Source: Purshia tridentata
Taxonomy: Eukaryota; Streptophyta; Magnoliopsida; Rosales; Rosaceae
DNA length: 31,022 bases
Direction: 5' to 3'
Assembly: GCA_003254885.1 (NCBI GenBank)
Contig: QANT01005117.1
Location: 1-31,022, forward strand
The position numbers and the translations under genes are program-made. The notes beneath the pieces were generated by a model. It worked only from the letters and a program-made list of their open reading frames with translations, had not been told where the DNA came from and ran no database searches. Of this stretch, positions 9,796 through 21,676 are shown one piece after another. Within the stretch, counting starts at the first letter, position 1; each line of letters starts with the position of its first letter.

Positions 9796-10700
9796 TTACT
9801 TTTAATCCAATGCTTACAAATTGAACATGCACATACACACAACCTTGATCCTAATAAGGAATTGTTACATATATATATATATAGAGAAATAACCAAAGTT
9901 GCCAAAAATCATTAGAGAAGTTTCTTGGAAACAGATTTATTCAACAAATAAATGACTTTTGTTTTCTGGAGCTCACTAGTATTCACTTGCTTCTTGGTAG
10001 GACCAACTCACCTCCTGCAACACAACACAACAATCTCATAAACAAATCAAGGCCAGGAACACACACTGTTTCCAAATTTAAGGTATTTAGCCTTGTAAGA
10101 TTGAGTTAATCCCATATACAAGACCCAGGCCTTTAAAAATTCTTGCCTGAAAATTTCAGTCTCAAGTCATTTTCAGATTAAATATAACATAATGCTTTTA
10201 GATGGTCCAACAACGTTGTAGAAGACTTATAATTGGGCTTCAGAATAGATCAGACTTATAATATAGATAACTCCAGCATAGCAACTATTAACAATGAAAT
10301 TAAGATAACTTTTCAACCAATTGTGCAGTAATAATTGTGATACAGTAAGTATAGTGAAAAACATAACAAGGAACAAGAAAGGCCATCTGTAAGTGGAAAA
10401 GAACTAAAAAATAAAGATGTAGGTTTACTACTTCACATATAAATGGACACCAGAACAACATCTACCAAGATTTAAGAAAAATATTGTAATATTGCAAGAA
10501 CAGATCTACCCCTAAATCTTTCCAGCCAAAAAATATTACAAACAACTGAAATTAATAGATTGGAGATAGATATTTATCAAACAAGCATCAGAATATTAGA
10601 CTTCGCACATAATATTATCAAATGCAGATTTCAAACTCATTAATTAACTGCATTCCAAAATTTCTACAATGACAGAAACAAGGAATGTCTAAATGCATAC
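9796..10700. other. AT-rich stretch, possibly downstream introns of the decayed minus-strand gene
   Basis: There is no convincing coding frame. Isolated acceptor-like signals on the minus strand (for example TGTTGCAG with GAGGTGAG near 10015) could belong to further exons of the gene remnant that starts at 13035, but no frame continues. A short (TA)n run lies at about 9869-9883. Confidence 0.35.
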
Positions 10701-10957
10701 CTACATGCTACTTGATAAAACATTATTCTGACTTCCCTCCTTAATATCCCATGTTTCCTCCTAATTAAAAAAAAAATTAATTTAAAGAAATACCCAACCA
10801 AAGTATTGAATATAATAAGGAGTACTAAACCAAATCTACCTAAACAAGCTTCTCCATATTCTCCATTATTGTCTTCTCCAAATTCTGCTACTGCCAGCCT
10901 TTGATAGTTATTAGCTACTTCTTCTTGTTATTTCCTTGCCCTCAATGCTCGGTTAGT

Positions 10958-10962
10958 CGGTC
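10958..10962 (+). repeat. target site duplication CGGTC (left)
   Basis: CGGTC directly precedes the LTR start TGTTGAGTGTG and is repeated exactly at 12871-12875 after the LTR end. Confidence 0.92.
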
Positions 10963-11114
10963 TGTTGAGTGTGCATTTGTGCAAGTTTTTATATGCTAAC
11001 TCCCTAACCTAGAATGCTAGAACTTGGCGTTTTGTGTCTTTTTGCTTTGTTTCTGTCTTTTGTAGGTCAAATGAAGCAATTATGAAGAAAGAAGCCAAAA
11101 GAGCCAAAATTGGA

Positions 11115-11402
11115 CAATTCCTGATCAAACTAGGAAAACTGAAGAAATCCTGGTGGAACTAGGAAAGCTGAAATCCTACTCAAACAAGGAATCCTAGCCA
11201 AACTAGGAAAACCATCAGTGTCCAGGGCTAGAAATGAGAAATCCTAGTTGAACTAGGAAAACCAAATCCTAGTGGGACTAGGAAAGGTAAATCCTAGTGG
11301 GACTAGGAAAGGTAAACCCTAGTTGGACTGAAAAGGGAAATCCTAATTGCACTAGGAAAACCTATTCCTAGTTGGACTAGGAAAACCTAACCCTAGTTGG
11401 AC
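11115..11402 (+). repeat. minisatellite of CCTAG-TTGGA-CTAGG palindromes in the solo LTR
   Basis: AATCCTAGTTGGACTAGGAA-type units of about 24-26 bases repeat roughly eleven times, more regular toward 11240-11400. Each unit is itself an imperfect palindrome around TCCTAG...CTAGGA. The array lies in the U3 part of the LTR upstream of the TATA box and is absent from the truncated copy at 1284-2683. Confidence 0.85.
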
Positions 11403-11680
11403 AAAGTTTCCTAGTGGGCCAAGGAATGTTGGGCCAAGGTCAAACGGGTTCTAGAAGCTTCAATGGGCTCAAGTTATCATCACATGAAGGATTGGGCCTA
11501 AGGTGGCAGGCGCATGGATCAAGGGAGAGGCCCACACGCATGCAAGGGAAGAGGCGCAAGGAATGGGCTTAAGTGATGCCCTTGCCGCAAGCCCACTTGG
11601 GGAAACCCTAATCCCACTTTCCTATTTGTGCCGCAAGTTACCTAGTCCTTGGAAGCCAAGGAATCAGCACCTCCTCACTC

Positions 11681-11691
11681 CTATATAAAGG
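11681..11691 (+). promoter_or_regulatory. TATA box of the solo LTR
   Basis: CTATATAAAGG lies in the same context as in the copy at 1478. It would direct transcription rightwards from the LTR, antisense to the gene remnant it interrupts. Confidence 0.65.
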
Positions 11692-12870
11692 CCTCCTCTC
11701 CTCATTATTTTAGGGGGAGATCTACACATCTTTACATCACAAAGTCAGAATTTTATATTTTTAGAGAGAAAAAGAGAGAGTGAGCCGCAAGCAAGCCAAG
11801 CCAAGCCAAGAGGAGGAGTGGTGCCGTGCAACCCTAGAGATCCAAGGAGGAGGCCGTGACACCCTTGCTGCCCCAGCCCTTGCCGTGAGCATCAAGGAGG
11901 ACCCCTCTGCTGCCCTAGCCTTGCCACAAGCTCCCTAGCCCTTGCCGTGACTTCCTTGTGGTTTCTTTCTTCCTTTTTCATGCTCTTTGCATTGTTTTAT
12001 TATTTTTAAGTGTTAATTGAGACCTTGAACATGGATTGGTAGTTTGTTTATTCAATTAAATATTTTATTTACATGTTCATGTCTTAGTCACTTTTATGCA
12101 TTGTTAACTTAAAGATGAAGCCTCTATTTATGTTCAATGTTTGAATTATGATTTCTGGAATTAATGATGATGGTACTTACATAAAATCCTATTACCTAAT
12201 TAAAAAGGCACTAGTTGTAGAGTCTTTAGGACTGGCCACCTTAAGGATAAGCATCTAGTGATGTTATAAAATTGAATAAGCTCGAAAGGATGACAATTTT
12301 AGAAGTAACAAACAGCCGCTTAAGCAACGGTTGTGGTAATAGTATTCGTATGGTAGCGCCGTGTACATTTGGTTGGAAAGGGGGTCTGCGTGTTTGACAT
12401 CTTCATAGAACTTAATGACTCTTGCATGGGTGATTGCCCTAGTTTATCTAGGAACATGCACGTTAACTTGCTAGGGTAGGCCCGATAAGCTCTTAGTATA
12501 TGCATAAGGAAGGTATAACGCCAAAGGGAAATAGCCAAAGCCTTTGGTAGTCAAACTTTATGTTTGTAGTCTTTTGAAATTGCATGATTATCATATTAGT
12601 TGATCATTGATAGTTTGGTGGATTCTGATGCTTAACAATGCCATGAAAGTGTGTGTGTGTGTGTTAGAGTGTGTATGTGAGTTTTGACCTTAAATCTAAA
12701 CCCCCACGCTGTGTGTGTGTTGTGAATAAGCTGAATTGATTTGATGTTATTTACCTATTCCCTGTGGGATCGACCTCGTTATTTGCATGCTTTGCTACGC
12801 CGCGATTCGTGCACTTGCGAGTAAACTTAGAATTGAGTATTTATTTGGTTCTAAGAAAACACAATCAACA

Positions 12871-12875
12871 CGGTC
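12871..12875 (+). repeat. target site duplication CGGTC (right)
   Basis: This is an exact repeat of 10958-10962, immediately after the LTR end. Confidence 0.92.
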
Positions 12876-13035
12876 CAAGAGAAGAGCATTCGTGCTTTAC
12901 ACCCGTGGATCATCTTTCTCTTAGAGGACCTAGAACTCTAGAACTAGAGTCAGGGATTGCGCCATAACAGAGTGCTCCGTTTTGAACCCATTCAACAAAG
13001 ATTCTAGCTCATGGATCCCATAGCAGCTTGTCCAT

Positions 13036-13440
13036 CTTGTAGTCATCTGAGTTTGATGGCAGAGCTAAGAGTTGTGTGAAGAACACAAATGGAAGATTCA
13101 AAAATCGAAATTGAAACCCTAAATTAGCATAGAAAAGAAGATCAGGATTCAAAATCCCATCAAGCAGATTAAAAGTAACGATGAAGAGAGAAAAGAAAGA
13201 GCGAGGGTAAGAAAGAGTCACGTTGCAGAAGCTAGCACCATCGGAGAGAGTTACAATGTGAGAAAGAGAGAGAGATAGAGAAATGAAAGAAATGAGAAAG
13301 GCAGTGTGAGAGACGGTCCAGACGGAGACAAGCGGAGAAAAAAAGAAGTGGACCGGAGTAAAAAATAAATGAACCAGAAAAAAAGCAATTGGACCAGCTA
13401 GAAATGAAATTCAAAAACTGGATTAAATAGGCATTAGAAA
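13036..13440 (-). promoter_or_regulatory. probable 5' leader/promoter region of the decayed gene
   Basis: On the minus strand this is CT-rich (CTCTCTCTTTCTC) and then contains AATTTAGGGTTTCAATTTCG and similar motifs typical of plant 5' untranslated regions, ending just before the ATG at 13035. No TATA box can be assigned securely. Confidence 0.35.
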
Positions 13441-14281
13441 GTCCAAAATGGGTGTTTGGGTAATTATTCCATAACAAAATTTATTAATAAAATAATGAAT
13501 ATTTGTATTAGTTACACAAATTAAAAAATATATATTATTTTTGAGTTACTCAGTCGTTCGTGAACACGTACATCTAAAAATAAGATTAGATTACGTTAAC
13601 TTGATACTAGTCTCATCAAAAAGAAAGCCGATGCTTAGCTTTGTATATAAATATGAAAATTGAAATAAGAAGAAAACTTAGGTGTATATCATGACTCGAA
13701 TAAATGAATGCAAAACATCAATTTTTTTTTTCTCGAGATTAAATTTATCTATACAAAATAAATATACATAAATAGCAAATCAAACCAAAATAATTATCTA
13801 TTATAACAATAATTAAATTTAATAAATAAACTAAACAAAATTATAAGGAAATCTAAGAAAATTGTTTAATTAATATGATTTTTTAAATTTAAATAACAAA
13901 GTTAATCTAAATAATACCTTAAACTTAATCGATAAACAATTTACCTCCAAAGAAATCATAAGCCAAACAAATTCATAAACATGCGATCCTACAAACCACA
14001 ACACACAAAACCAATTTTAATTGAAAAATCCAACTTAATCCACAAAATACAAATGACCAAAACAAAAATTATATGAAAAATATAAAAATACCACAATAAA
14101 CAACAAAAACATAAAAATCAACAAAACTAAAATAGGATAATCAACAATAAACCCAAAACAAACACATTCAACAATATTAAAAATCAACATAAACACAAAA
14201 AAATGCCAACTTGTTCATATATATTTTTCTTACAAATTGTTTATATATATTTTACTTAAATTGTTAATATATATATTTCTT
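13441..14281. other. AT-rich noncoding stretch
   Basis: This very AT-rich sequence has many AACAAA/AATAAA runs and no coding frame. Its right part leads into the tandem array. The distal terminus of the CACTA element might lie in or beyond here, but I see no CACTACAAG on the plus strand. Confidence 0.5.
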
Positions 14282-14410
14282 ACAAATATAGCAATTTTTC
14301 ATACTTTCGTTTTTCGTTACCAAACTTCCCCATCCTTGAAATTTTTTATATATATTCTTCTTACAAATATAGCAATTTTTTATACTTTCGTATTCCGTTA
14401 CTGAACTTCC
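14282..14410. repeat. 80-bp direct duplication at the array edge
   Basis: ACAAATATAGCAATTTTT and ACTTTCGT...CGTTAC...AACTTCC occur at about 14283 and again at about 14363, preceded by TATATATATTT...CTTAC copies. The duplication marks the left margin of the large tandem units. Confidence 0.7.
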
Positions 14411-16617
14411 ACAACTCCAATTGAAGTGATTTTTGTCAAGTATGAGCTTTGAGCGGGGAAGATGGTCCCTACTAAAAATCATATCGATCTGAGTTCATCG
14501 GATCGTTCGATCGTCATTATATCCACCACAATCGTTTGTACATTCGATCATCGCTGCCTAACTTCTACAACTCCGATTGATCTACTTGAACTGACGATCT
14601 TAGAGTTGGGGAAAACTATTTGAATTGTTTGAATTGTTTGAAGCGCGATCGAATTGCGAGCTTCTGTATGTAAGTACACTTGAATAGTATTAGGATATTA
14701 ACTTTTTCCTTCATTTCTATATATTTTAATAATTGCGAATAATACAACTCGACTTCAACAATCAGAACCATTCATTATTAACTATTACACTTATATTTCA
14801 TTTTTGCAAATTATGACGCTGATCAGAGTTGATCGGGCCGTTCATTTAGAGGTACATTTATCATCTCAAGAAGGCTTGGGGCGGCAACATAAGGTTGTTT
14901 GTCACCTGAAATTGGCTTCAAGCGACAAATATTTAGAATTTTGTTGCCCCAAATGCACTTAGGGCGATGAATACACCTCGTTCCATTGCCCCACCCCTAA
15001 AGTCATTATTTTTACGCATTTGTCTTCCGTTACCGAGCTTCCACAGCTCTGATTGAAGTGATTTTTGGTAAAGATTATCTTTAGTTGGAGAAGATGATCC
15101 CTACCAAAAATCAGATCGATTGGAATTCATCTGACCGTTTGATCGTCATTATATCCACTATAATCGTTCATATGTTCGATTGTCGCTACATAACTTCCAC
15201 AACTCTAATTGATCTGTTTTTTTGCACTGACAATCTTAAAGTGGGGGAAAACTATTTGAACGGTTCGGATTGGTTAAAGCAGGATCGGATTGCGAGCTTC
15301 TGTATGTAAGTACACTTGAATAGTATTAGGATATTAACTTTTTCCTTTATTACTATACGTTTCAATAATTGCGAATAATACAGCTTGACCTCAACAATCA
15401 GAACCGTTCATTATTAATTATTACACATATTTCATTTCTGCAAATTACCACGCTGATCAGAGTTGATCTGGTCATTCATTTAGAACTACATTTTTCATCT
15501 CGAGAAAGCCTGGGGCGACGATGTAAGGTCGTTCGTTGCCTGAAATTGGCTTCAGGTGACAGATATTTAGAATTTCGTCGCCCCAAATGCACTTAGAGCG
15601 ACATATACGCCTCATTGCGTCTCCCCACCCCTAAGTTCATTATTTTTATGTATTCATCTTCCGTTATCGAAATTCCACAACTTTGATTGAAGTAATTTTG
15701 GGCAAAGATGATCTTTTAGTGGAAAAGATGATCCCTGCCAAAAATTAGATTGATCGGAGTTCATCTGACTATTCGATCATCATTAGATCCACTACAATCG
15801 TTCATACGTTCAATCGTCACTGCTAACTTCCACAACTTCGATTAATCTATTTTTTTACACTGATGATCTTAGAGCGAGGCAAAACTATTTGAACGGTTCG
15901 GATTATTTGAAGCACAATCGGATTGTGAGCTTCGGTATGTAAACACACTTGAATAGTATTAGAATATTAACTTTTTCCTTCATTCCTATACATTTCAATA
16001 ATTGTGAATAATACAACTCAACTTCAACGATCGGAACCGTTCATTATTAACGATTATACTTATATTTCATTTCTACAAATTAGCACGACGATCGGAGTTG
16101 ATCTGGCTGTTCGTTTAGAACTACATTTTTCATCTCACGAAGGCTTGGGGCGACTGAATGTTGACATGCGCTGCCCGAAATCACTTTCGGCGATGCACAT
16201 GAGTGATTGCATCGCCTTAAGGTCACTTTAGGTTACGAATATTTCGAGGTTCGTCGCCCTAAGTGCCTAATTGATTATTTTTTATTTAATACAATTTCTA
16301 GTATTTTTCGTACTTTCATCTTCTATTACCTAACTTTTAGAACTTTGATTGAGCTCATTTTTAGCAAGGATGATCTTTGAGGGGGGATGATGATCCCTGC
16401 AAAAGGTCAGACTGATCGGCCTTCATTTGACCGTTCGATCATCACTATATCAACCACGATCATTCGGATGTTTGATCGTCGATGCCTAACTTGCACAACT
16501 TTGATGGAGCTATTTTTTAGCACTGGCGATCTTCGACTAGGGGCCTACAAAATCAATGGTTCGGATTGTTGGAAGAATGATTGGATTGCCTAATTTTTAC
16601 ATAGAAATACACTTGAA
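14392..16617. repeat. tandem array of ~632-662 bp CACTA subterminal units
   Basis: Units start at 14392, 15024, 15658 and 16320 (spacing 632, 634 and 662), the last one cut at about 16617 by foreign sequence. Landmarks repeated in each unit are TTCCGTTACYGAACTTCCACA, GTTCGATCGTCATTATATCC, TGAATAGTATTAGGATATTA, AATAATTGCGAATAAT and CTTGGGGCGAC...CGTCGCCCCAAATGCACTT. Each unit therefore contains the GCGAC motifs of the element's subterminal region. Short open frames (for example 15085-15309) recur only because the units recur. Confidence 0.88.
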
Positions 16618-16883
16618 GGGTAAAAAAGCACATCAATTCCTTGAAGAGAAAGAAGCTTCGGAAAATAAAAGAGCCATAATGTTAGTTTTAAAACAAGTGG
16701 ACTGACTGGTTACATACAGATTACACATACATCATCATCATTACATCTTATGCTACCACTTTCTCAGAGGCAACAAGGGAAACCAATGTGACCAATTTAT
16801 TCTGGTTGATCTCTAAAACGCTGAGATTTTTTTGGTATGATTCTTTTTGATTAGGACCAACAAGTTCTCCATAGGGAAGAAAC
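16618..16883 (-). pseudogene. captured gene fragment: last exon and 3' region (first part)
   Basis: This sequence interrupts the fourth tandem unit exactly after ACACTTGAA. On the minus strand it reads from the LTR insertion site through GELVGPNQKESYQK and LSVLEINQNKLVTLVSLV to VASEKVVA and a TAA at 16748-16750, followed by noncoding sequence like a 3' untranslated region. The frame continues upstream into 24679-24706 once the LTR element is removed, where TAATAAG could be an acceptor. About 54 codons are open without a stop. I do not recognise the protein. CACTA elements are known to carry captured host gene pieces; here capture is inferred from position only. Confidence 0.4.
16879..16883 (+). 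repeat. target site duplication GAAAC (left)
   Basis: GAAAC precedes the left LTR and is repeated exactly at 24674-24678. Confidence 0.93.
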
Positions 16884-19883
16884 TAACAGGACCGTCCTCG
16901 AGTTCCACCCTGGAACTCAGAGTGATCCTGCGGGAATCCAATATCAAGGAAAATCCTACCGAAAATTTAGCAGAACTTCCCTTGAAATTGGACTAATTCT
17001 TTTTAATTTTCCATAAAGAACAATTCTAATTTCAGCAGTACCTCTACCACAAGCAATGAGTCTCCGACTAAATTTCAAAATCTCAACAAAAAATAACTCA
17101 AATCCAAAACAGGATTTCCAAAGCATGTCTAATTTGAGTTTACCACAACAGATAAAAAGACCAACTTGGCAAAATAAATTTAAAATAAACGCTTCTGCCT
17201 CGACGTGGTGTGGTCCGACCTCAGCAATCTCTTATGCCTGGGAAAAAAAGTTTAACAATATGAAGAAAAACAAACATGAGATAAACCCAGTGAGTGGACA
17301 TAAATCAAAAATAAGTATTGAAAATCCTTTACATTCAAGTTTTCTCCAAGACCTCACAAACACTCTTTGAAATCCCCCAGTTTTAGATTATTTTCATAAA
17401 ATCCACTGAAACTCTAATTTTCATAAAATCCACTGAAACTCTATGTAAAAATTGGCATCTAAAAATCCATTCCGAAATCTCTGATAAATAAATAAAACAG
17501 GTCAAACTCCCAAATTATCAAATACAAACTGTAACTTTATAACCATTGAAAACCTTTTTATAAAACTAATATAATAATAAAAACTTCTACCTAACCAGTT
17601 ACTCACCAAACCTGCCGTACATGCGCAGGGCCCAAAACCTGCCATACGCATGCAGGGCCAATAAACTGCCATACGTGCACGCAGGGTCACCCCCAAAGGG
17701 TTAGGCATCCCGACACACGGCCCAAAGCCTACATGTGTGCCGTGATGGGTCCCAAAGACCTTACTGAGCTGATCTGTGGCTGGGTAATTACACAGCATTT
17801 CAAGACCGCTTTTAGTTTTTGAAAACTACGACTATAAATCCTTGGCACCAAAGCCAGTTTGAAATCTAAATTTTTAACAACTCATGCTCGAAACACTAAA
17901 ATGAGAAAACTAGGATATATCCAAAGTCTAAATCAATTTAATTTAAGAAATCAACAAACCATGCTCATGAACAATAATATTTTTAAATTAATTAAATCAA
18001 CGCTCAGATAACTCAAATTGAAAATATAAATTAAATCATAAAATTTATAAATGCGTCCACTCACAATGACATATCTAGCTTTGATCCTCCGTTGAATCGC
18101 TTGAGCTTCATGATTGTCGCCTTCAATCTGAAGAATAAAATTCGAAATTAGGCTCGACTCAATGATAATTCTGACGTACGTAACTGAGCCCTAACTCTTT
18201 GAACTTTTTAAGGTTAAAATCTCTAATTTCTCTCAAAGCCAATATACCCAATTCTTTAAATCACTTCCATCTCGAATCTAACAACACCAACTTTAATACT
18301 CGTCAATTATATTCGATCAAATCCTATTCACCCCCAAATACAATCGGGTTTGTCCAAGAATTATTTTTGGCGCCAAAAAGTTCCTAAATAACAACTAAAT
18401 TAAGCCTTTATCGACCCGAAACACTTCCAATCAATCCAAGATTAAAACCCACTTAATTAGAGTCTAAATCCACAATAAAAACTAAGAGTTTAACGGCTAG
18501 GAGGTTCGTATCATCACCATTACCGTTCAAAGTAGCGTTTCTATTCCCAAAAATCATAGTTCCTCCACACCTCTTCTAATTTACCAATCTACATCAGTTA
18601 GAGCTTCTAATAGGACAGAAATTACCTACAACACAACAAGATAGCCTCCAATTTCCGAATTAAATGTGAATCTCGCATTGAGCATAACCCCAAAATCACC
18701 ATTTCTTCAATTTGATTTAATCTAACTATTCTAATCCTCAATAAATCGTTCCTAAAGGTGAAAATCACGCACAATTTCAATTAAATTACCACAAACACCT
18801 TAAATTTCCAAAATTTCCGAAATGGGCATAAGCCCCAAATTTCCAATTTTCAATTTCCCTCAAAATTTTCCAAAATTTCTCATTCCAATCTTCAATTAAA
18901 GGTTCCTAATGATGGAAATTACCTAAAACACTTTACAATTTGTATTAATTTTGAAGACCCAAGCCAAACCCGAAGACATAACCCTCAAAATCTCCCACTT
19001 CCAAATTCTTCAAATTCCTCAAATTCAATCCACCAATCGAGTCCCTAATCACCCTAAGTTCATGTCTTATCCTTCAATTGCACAAAATAACCATTAATTT
19101 CACCCAACCATGGCCAAATCCGAAATGGGTGTTAAACCCCCAATTTCTTCATCCACAATTACTCAACATTAAACCACCAAATTAGAGGGGAAATAAAGCC
19201 TAGAGTGAGGGAAAGAAAGCCCACCTAAAATGGAGAGGAGTAGTGCCGGAAAATTGGCCGGAATTTGAGGAGAGGACCGGTGAGAATGACAGCTTCCCAA
19301 GCTGGTTTCGTAGCTTGCAGGGGCTGGGCTAGCTGGAGGAGTAGCTGGGGAGGCGGGTCGGCAATGGGGCAGCTGGTCGGCGGCTGGGGTGTCGCCGGCG
19401 GGTCTGGGTTGGCCGCAATGGGTCGGGTGGGTCGCGCGCAGAGGGAGAGGGAAGAGAAAGTCACGGGCTGGGGGGCTGTGCGTGGGGAAATAAAGGGGGA
19501 GGGGCAATTTCCAGAAAATTCTGGAAACTTAAACCCACTTTAACATATTTAGAAGTTTGCCCCACACTTTAAACCTCTGTATTTCTCAAATAGTAACTCC
19601 AAACGACGCATGCTTCGTGTCTACGAACTCGTGAAGTCGAGCTCTACGCAACCATGTCAAAGTCAACTCTGAAATCCGAACGATTTAAAAAGTCAACTTT
19701 TGGGTCACTTGTCACATTCATAACTTTCTAACCGTAGCTCAAAACGGGACATGCCGCGTGTTAACGAACTCGTGAGCTCAAAACCTTCCTAACAAACCCA
19801 AGGTCATAGCTAAAATCCCACTCGAAACAAAATACAACCGTGGGCCCTATTAAAATTTACTTAGGAAGGTACGGGTCGTTACA
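16884..19883 (-). repeat. left LTR (3' LTR of the element), 3000 bp
   Basis: On the plus strand it runs from TAACAGGACCGTCC (the usual TG altered to TA) to ACGGGTCGTTACA. It is collinear with 21677-24673 with scattered substitutions. Structural differences are three instead of five minisatellite units at about 17608-17695, a 26-bp tandem duplication of TTTTCATAAAATCCACTGAAACTCTAA type at about 17390-17443, and an ordinary sequence near 18030-18090 where the other copy has a patch. A GC-rich island lies at 19260-19460. Open frames in it recur in the other LTR because the LTRs are copies. Confidence 0.94.
17608..17695. repeat. 27-bp minisatellite, three units
   Basis: CCTGCCRTACRYATGCAGGGCC-type units occur three times here against five in the other LTR. 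The unit contains the palindromic core GCATGC or GCGC. Confidence 0.85.
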
Positions 19884-19893
19884 ATCTCCCCTC
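19884..19893 (-). other. polypurine tract
   Basis: Minus-strand GAGGGGAGAT directly precedes the LTR start TGTAACGACCCG. It follows GACGAAATTTTTTTAAT, the classic end context of plant Ty3/gypsy internal regions. It would prime plus-strand DNA synthesis. Confidence 0.88.
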
Positions 19894-21660
19894 ATTAAAA
19901 AAATTTCGTCCTCGAAATTTTACACACGTGGTGGTAATCTAGTTCTCAAACTCTCTGATTTCTTCCTTTGCTCTTCTCAGACTATGGGCCACCACGCTTT
20001 CGCTGCGCTACTCTGATCAAATCTCTTAACTTCAACTATAATCAAGCAACTTCCTTAAACTTCCCTTAGTGTTTCTTTCCTAGAACACTGTTTCCCCACT
20101 AAACTACGTCATTTAGCATGCACCAATTACTTATAAGGTATACTTATATGAGTCCACTACCTTACAGTCATTACTTTTCAATCGCTTAATACCTTTACAT
20201 TCCTTAATCACCTTTTCCATACTAAAACTAATTAATTGGCACACCACTTCACCTCTATTACAACATCCCCTTCACTTTCATATAATTCCTAATAGTCACC
20301 CTAACCTTTCCTTTAAGGTTTTCTCCCTAAGGACGGTTAGCTTCTCTATAAAACCACGTCACTTGTATGCACTTTTTACTTACAATAAATTCAACGCCTC
20401 CTTAAATCCACTTCTTTGGATCTATTACTTTCCATTTGCTTACTATCTTCTAGTTTCTCTATCGTTCCTTATATTTAGTCATGTCTCCTTACTCGACCCC
20501 TTTCATTCTTCTCCTGGAGCTTGCTAAATAAGTCGTACTAAAAATTTCTCATCATCCATGTGTCAAGGCTGAAATGACTTTAATAATTGTCAACTCATAC
20601 ATCAAGTCAACCATCACTTCCTCCTTTACTGATCTCAACTTCGATAGAATTAACAAATGACCACGCTTACTTCTCACTCATTCAAACTTATCTATCAAGA
20701 CTTGAGTCTTTGACTGGACTTCTGTCCCAATTCCCATTAGGCTTCTATTTCCTCAACCTTTCACTGTACAGACATTTTATTCCTTTACATCACCTCTAAA
20801 TTCAACAGCCTTATCGTTCCACTCTTCTTCTAACACCAAAATAATACCTCACTTAAGCATCATATGGCATTCATGTTTCCAAGGTAACTTAGTACATGCA
20901 ACCCTTTTTGTTTATCCACAACAAATCAATATTTCTTAATAACTTCTCATAGGTCAGACAACTTAAGTAGTGTCTAACTTGATATCGCATGACCCACAAT
21001 CCCCTTCTTAAATAAAAATCTCAATGATAACCCAGCATCATAACCTTACTGAAAAGAATTCTTACACTTTAGCACCATGTGATCCAACAACTAATAATTT
21101 CTTTTCTTAAGAATTATTGATTTAACAATTTATTTCATTACTCAATTTCTAACTTCACCTTCTACTTCTTCCTCAAGTTGTTTCTCCCTTGTAAAAGTCC
21201 TTATGATATTATTTCTTTCATTAGTTTAACTTCTTGTCTCCCTACTTCTTTCTCAAAATGAATCTTTGAAACTTATAACCCATCCATGAGCTTCTACCAT
21301 ACCACTCAAATTACATTCATGGCATCAAGCCGAAACATTTAACAATTCGCTCTCAAAGAGTACCACCAACTCAATTAACCTAAGCACGAACATCAACGTA
21401 ATTTTCAACCATCTCAAATCTTGGAATATTTATTATCTGAAAATTCTCAGGTTTGCAAGCTTCAAACTGAAAAATAAAAATTTGGCGATCACCACACTTC
21501 GTGTTAATCAAGTAAACTATTTCTCCCCCAAGATTTACAACAATTTGTGTAAGGTCGACTACGTCGAGGAGGCATATCCATACTTATCACTAGTAAGGAC
21601 CAATTCTAGTTCATAAAGGGATGCACACTAGGTGCGAAGCCTACAGAGTTTCGAACCAAA
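19894..21660 (-). other. internal region of the LTR element, noncoding
   Basis: Minus-strand reading finds no extended frame. The sequence is AT-rich and resembles no protease, reverse transcriptase or integrase segment. Apart from the gag-like start near 21581 and the pol-end-like vestige at the left edge, nothing retroviral in nature remains. Confidence 0.7.
21507..21581 (-). pseudogene. gag N-terminal vestige
   Basis: About 80 bases after the primer site, a short minus-strand frame starts MDMPPRRSRP and stops after roughly 24 codons. An MPPRR-type basic start is common in plant Ty3/gypsy gag proteins, so this is probably the remaining start of gag, with the rest replaced or deleted. The position just after the primer-binding leader fits. 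It is too short to be functional as Gag. Confidence 0.5.
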
Positions 21661-21673
21661 TGCTCTGATACCA
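21661..21673 (-). other. primer-binding site, tRNA-iMet type
   Basis: Minus-strand TGGTATCAGAGCA matches the 3' end complement of plant initiator methionyl tRNA, three bases (ATT) from the LTR end. It defines element orientation. Confidence 0.93.
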
Positions 21674-21676
21674 AAT

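Larger units (their letters stand above)
10963..12870 (+). mobile_element. solo LTR, 1908 bp
   Basis: The element begins TGTTGAGTGTGCATTTG and ends AAAACACAATCAACA, giving the short inverted ends TGTTGA/TCAACA with TG...CA. It is flanked by a perfect 5-bp duplication CGGTC. There is no primer-binding site, coding region or second LTR, so this is a solo LTR left by recombination between two LTRs. Inside are an array of CCTAG palindromes (11115-11402), a TATA box (11681), and near the end GGGATCGACCTC and GATTCGTGCACTTGCGAG. The large LTR suggests a Ty3/gypsy Tat/Athila-type element, but without coding sequence this is an inference. Confidence 0.93.
10701..13035 (-). pseudogene. decayed multi-exon gene split by the solo LTR, function unknown
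   Basis: If the solo LTR and one copy of its CGGTC duplication are removed, a minus-strand frame runs continuously from ATG at 13035. It reads MDKLLWDP, ARIFVEWVQNGALCYGAI, STGVKHECSSLGP across the insertion site into TNRALRARK and QEEVANNYQRLAVAEFGEDN, ending at a donor (GTAGAT, exon end about 10840). An excellent acceptor (T-run then AATTAG) opens a 60-base exon at 10760-10701 followed by a GTATGC donor. Three in-frame stops interrupt exon 1. Upstream, 13036-13440 on the minus strand is pyrimidine-rich like a plant 5' leader. I do not recognise the family; it could be a host gene or TE-borne. Confidence 0.45.

Noticed and set aside
13009..13477. Two minus-strand frames of 70-81 codons rich in Phe/Leu/Ser
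   Set aside because: They are mostly open reading through CT-rich leader-like sequence; only the short end starting at 13035 joins the longer gene-like frame.
17056..17370. A 104-codon plus-strand frame, repeated as 97 codons at 21849-22142
   Set aside because: It lies in both LTRs and is shared only because the LTRs are copies. It is antisense to the element and shows no known domain.
19169..19543. Overlapping open frames in the GC-rich part of the LTR (and 23959-24297)
   Set aside because: They are open because of GC composition; overlapping frames on both strands are equally open and none resembles a protein family.
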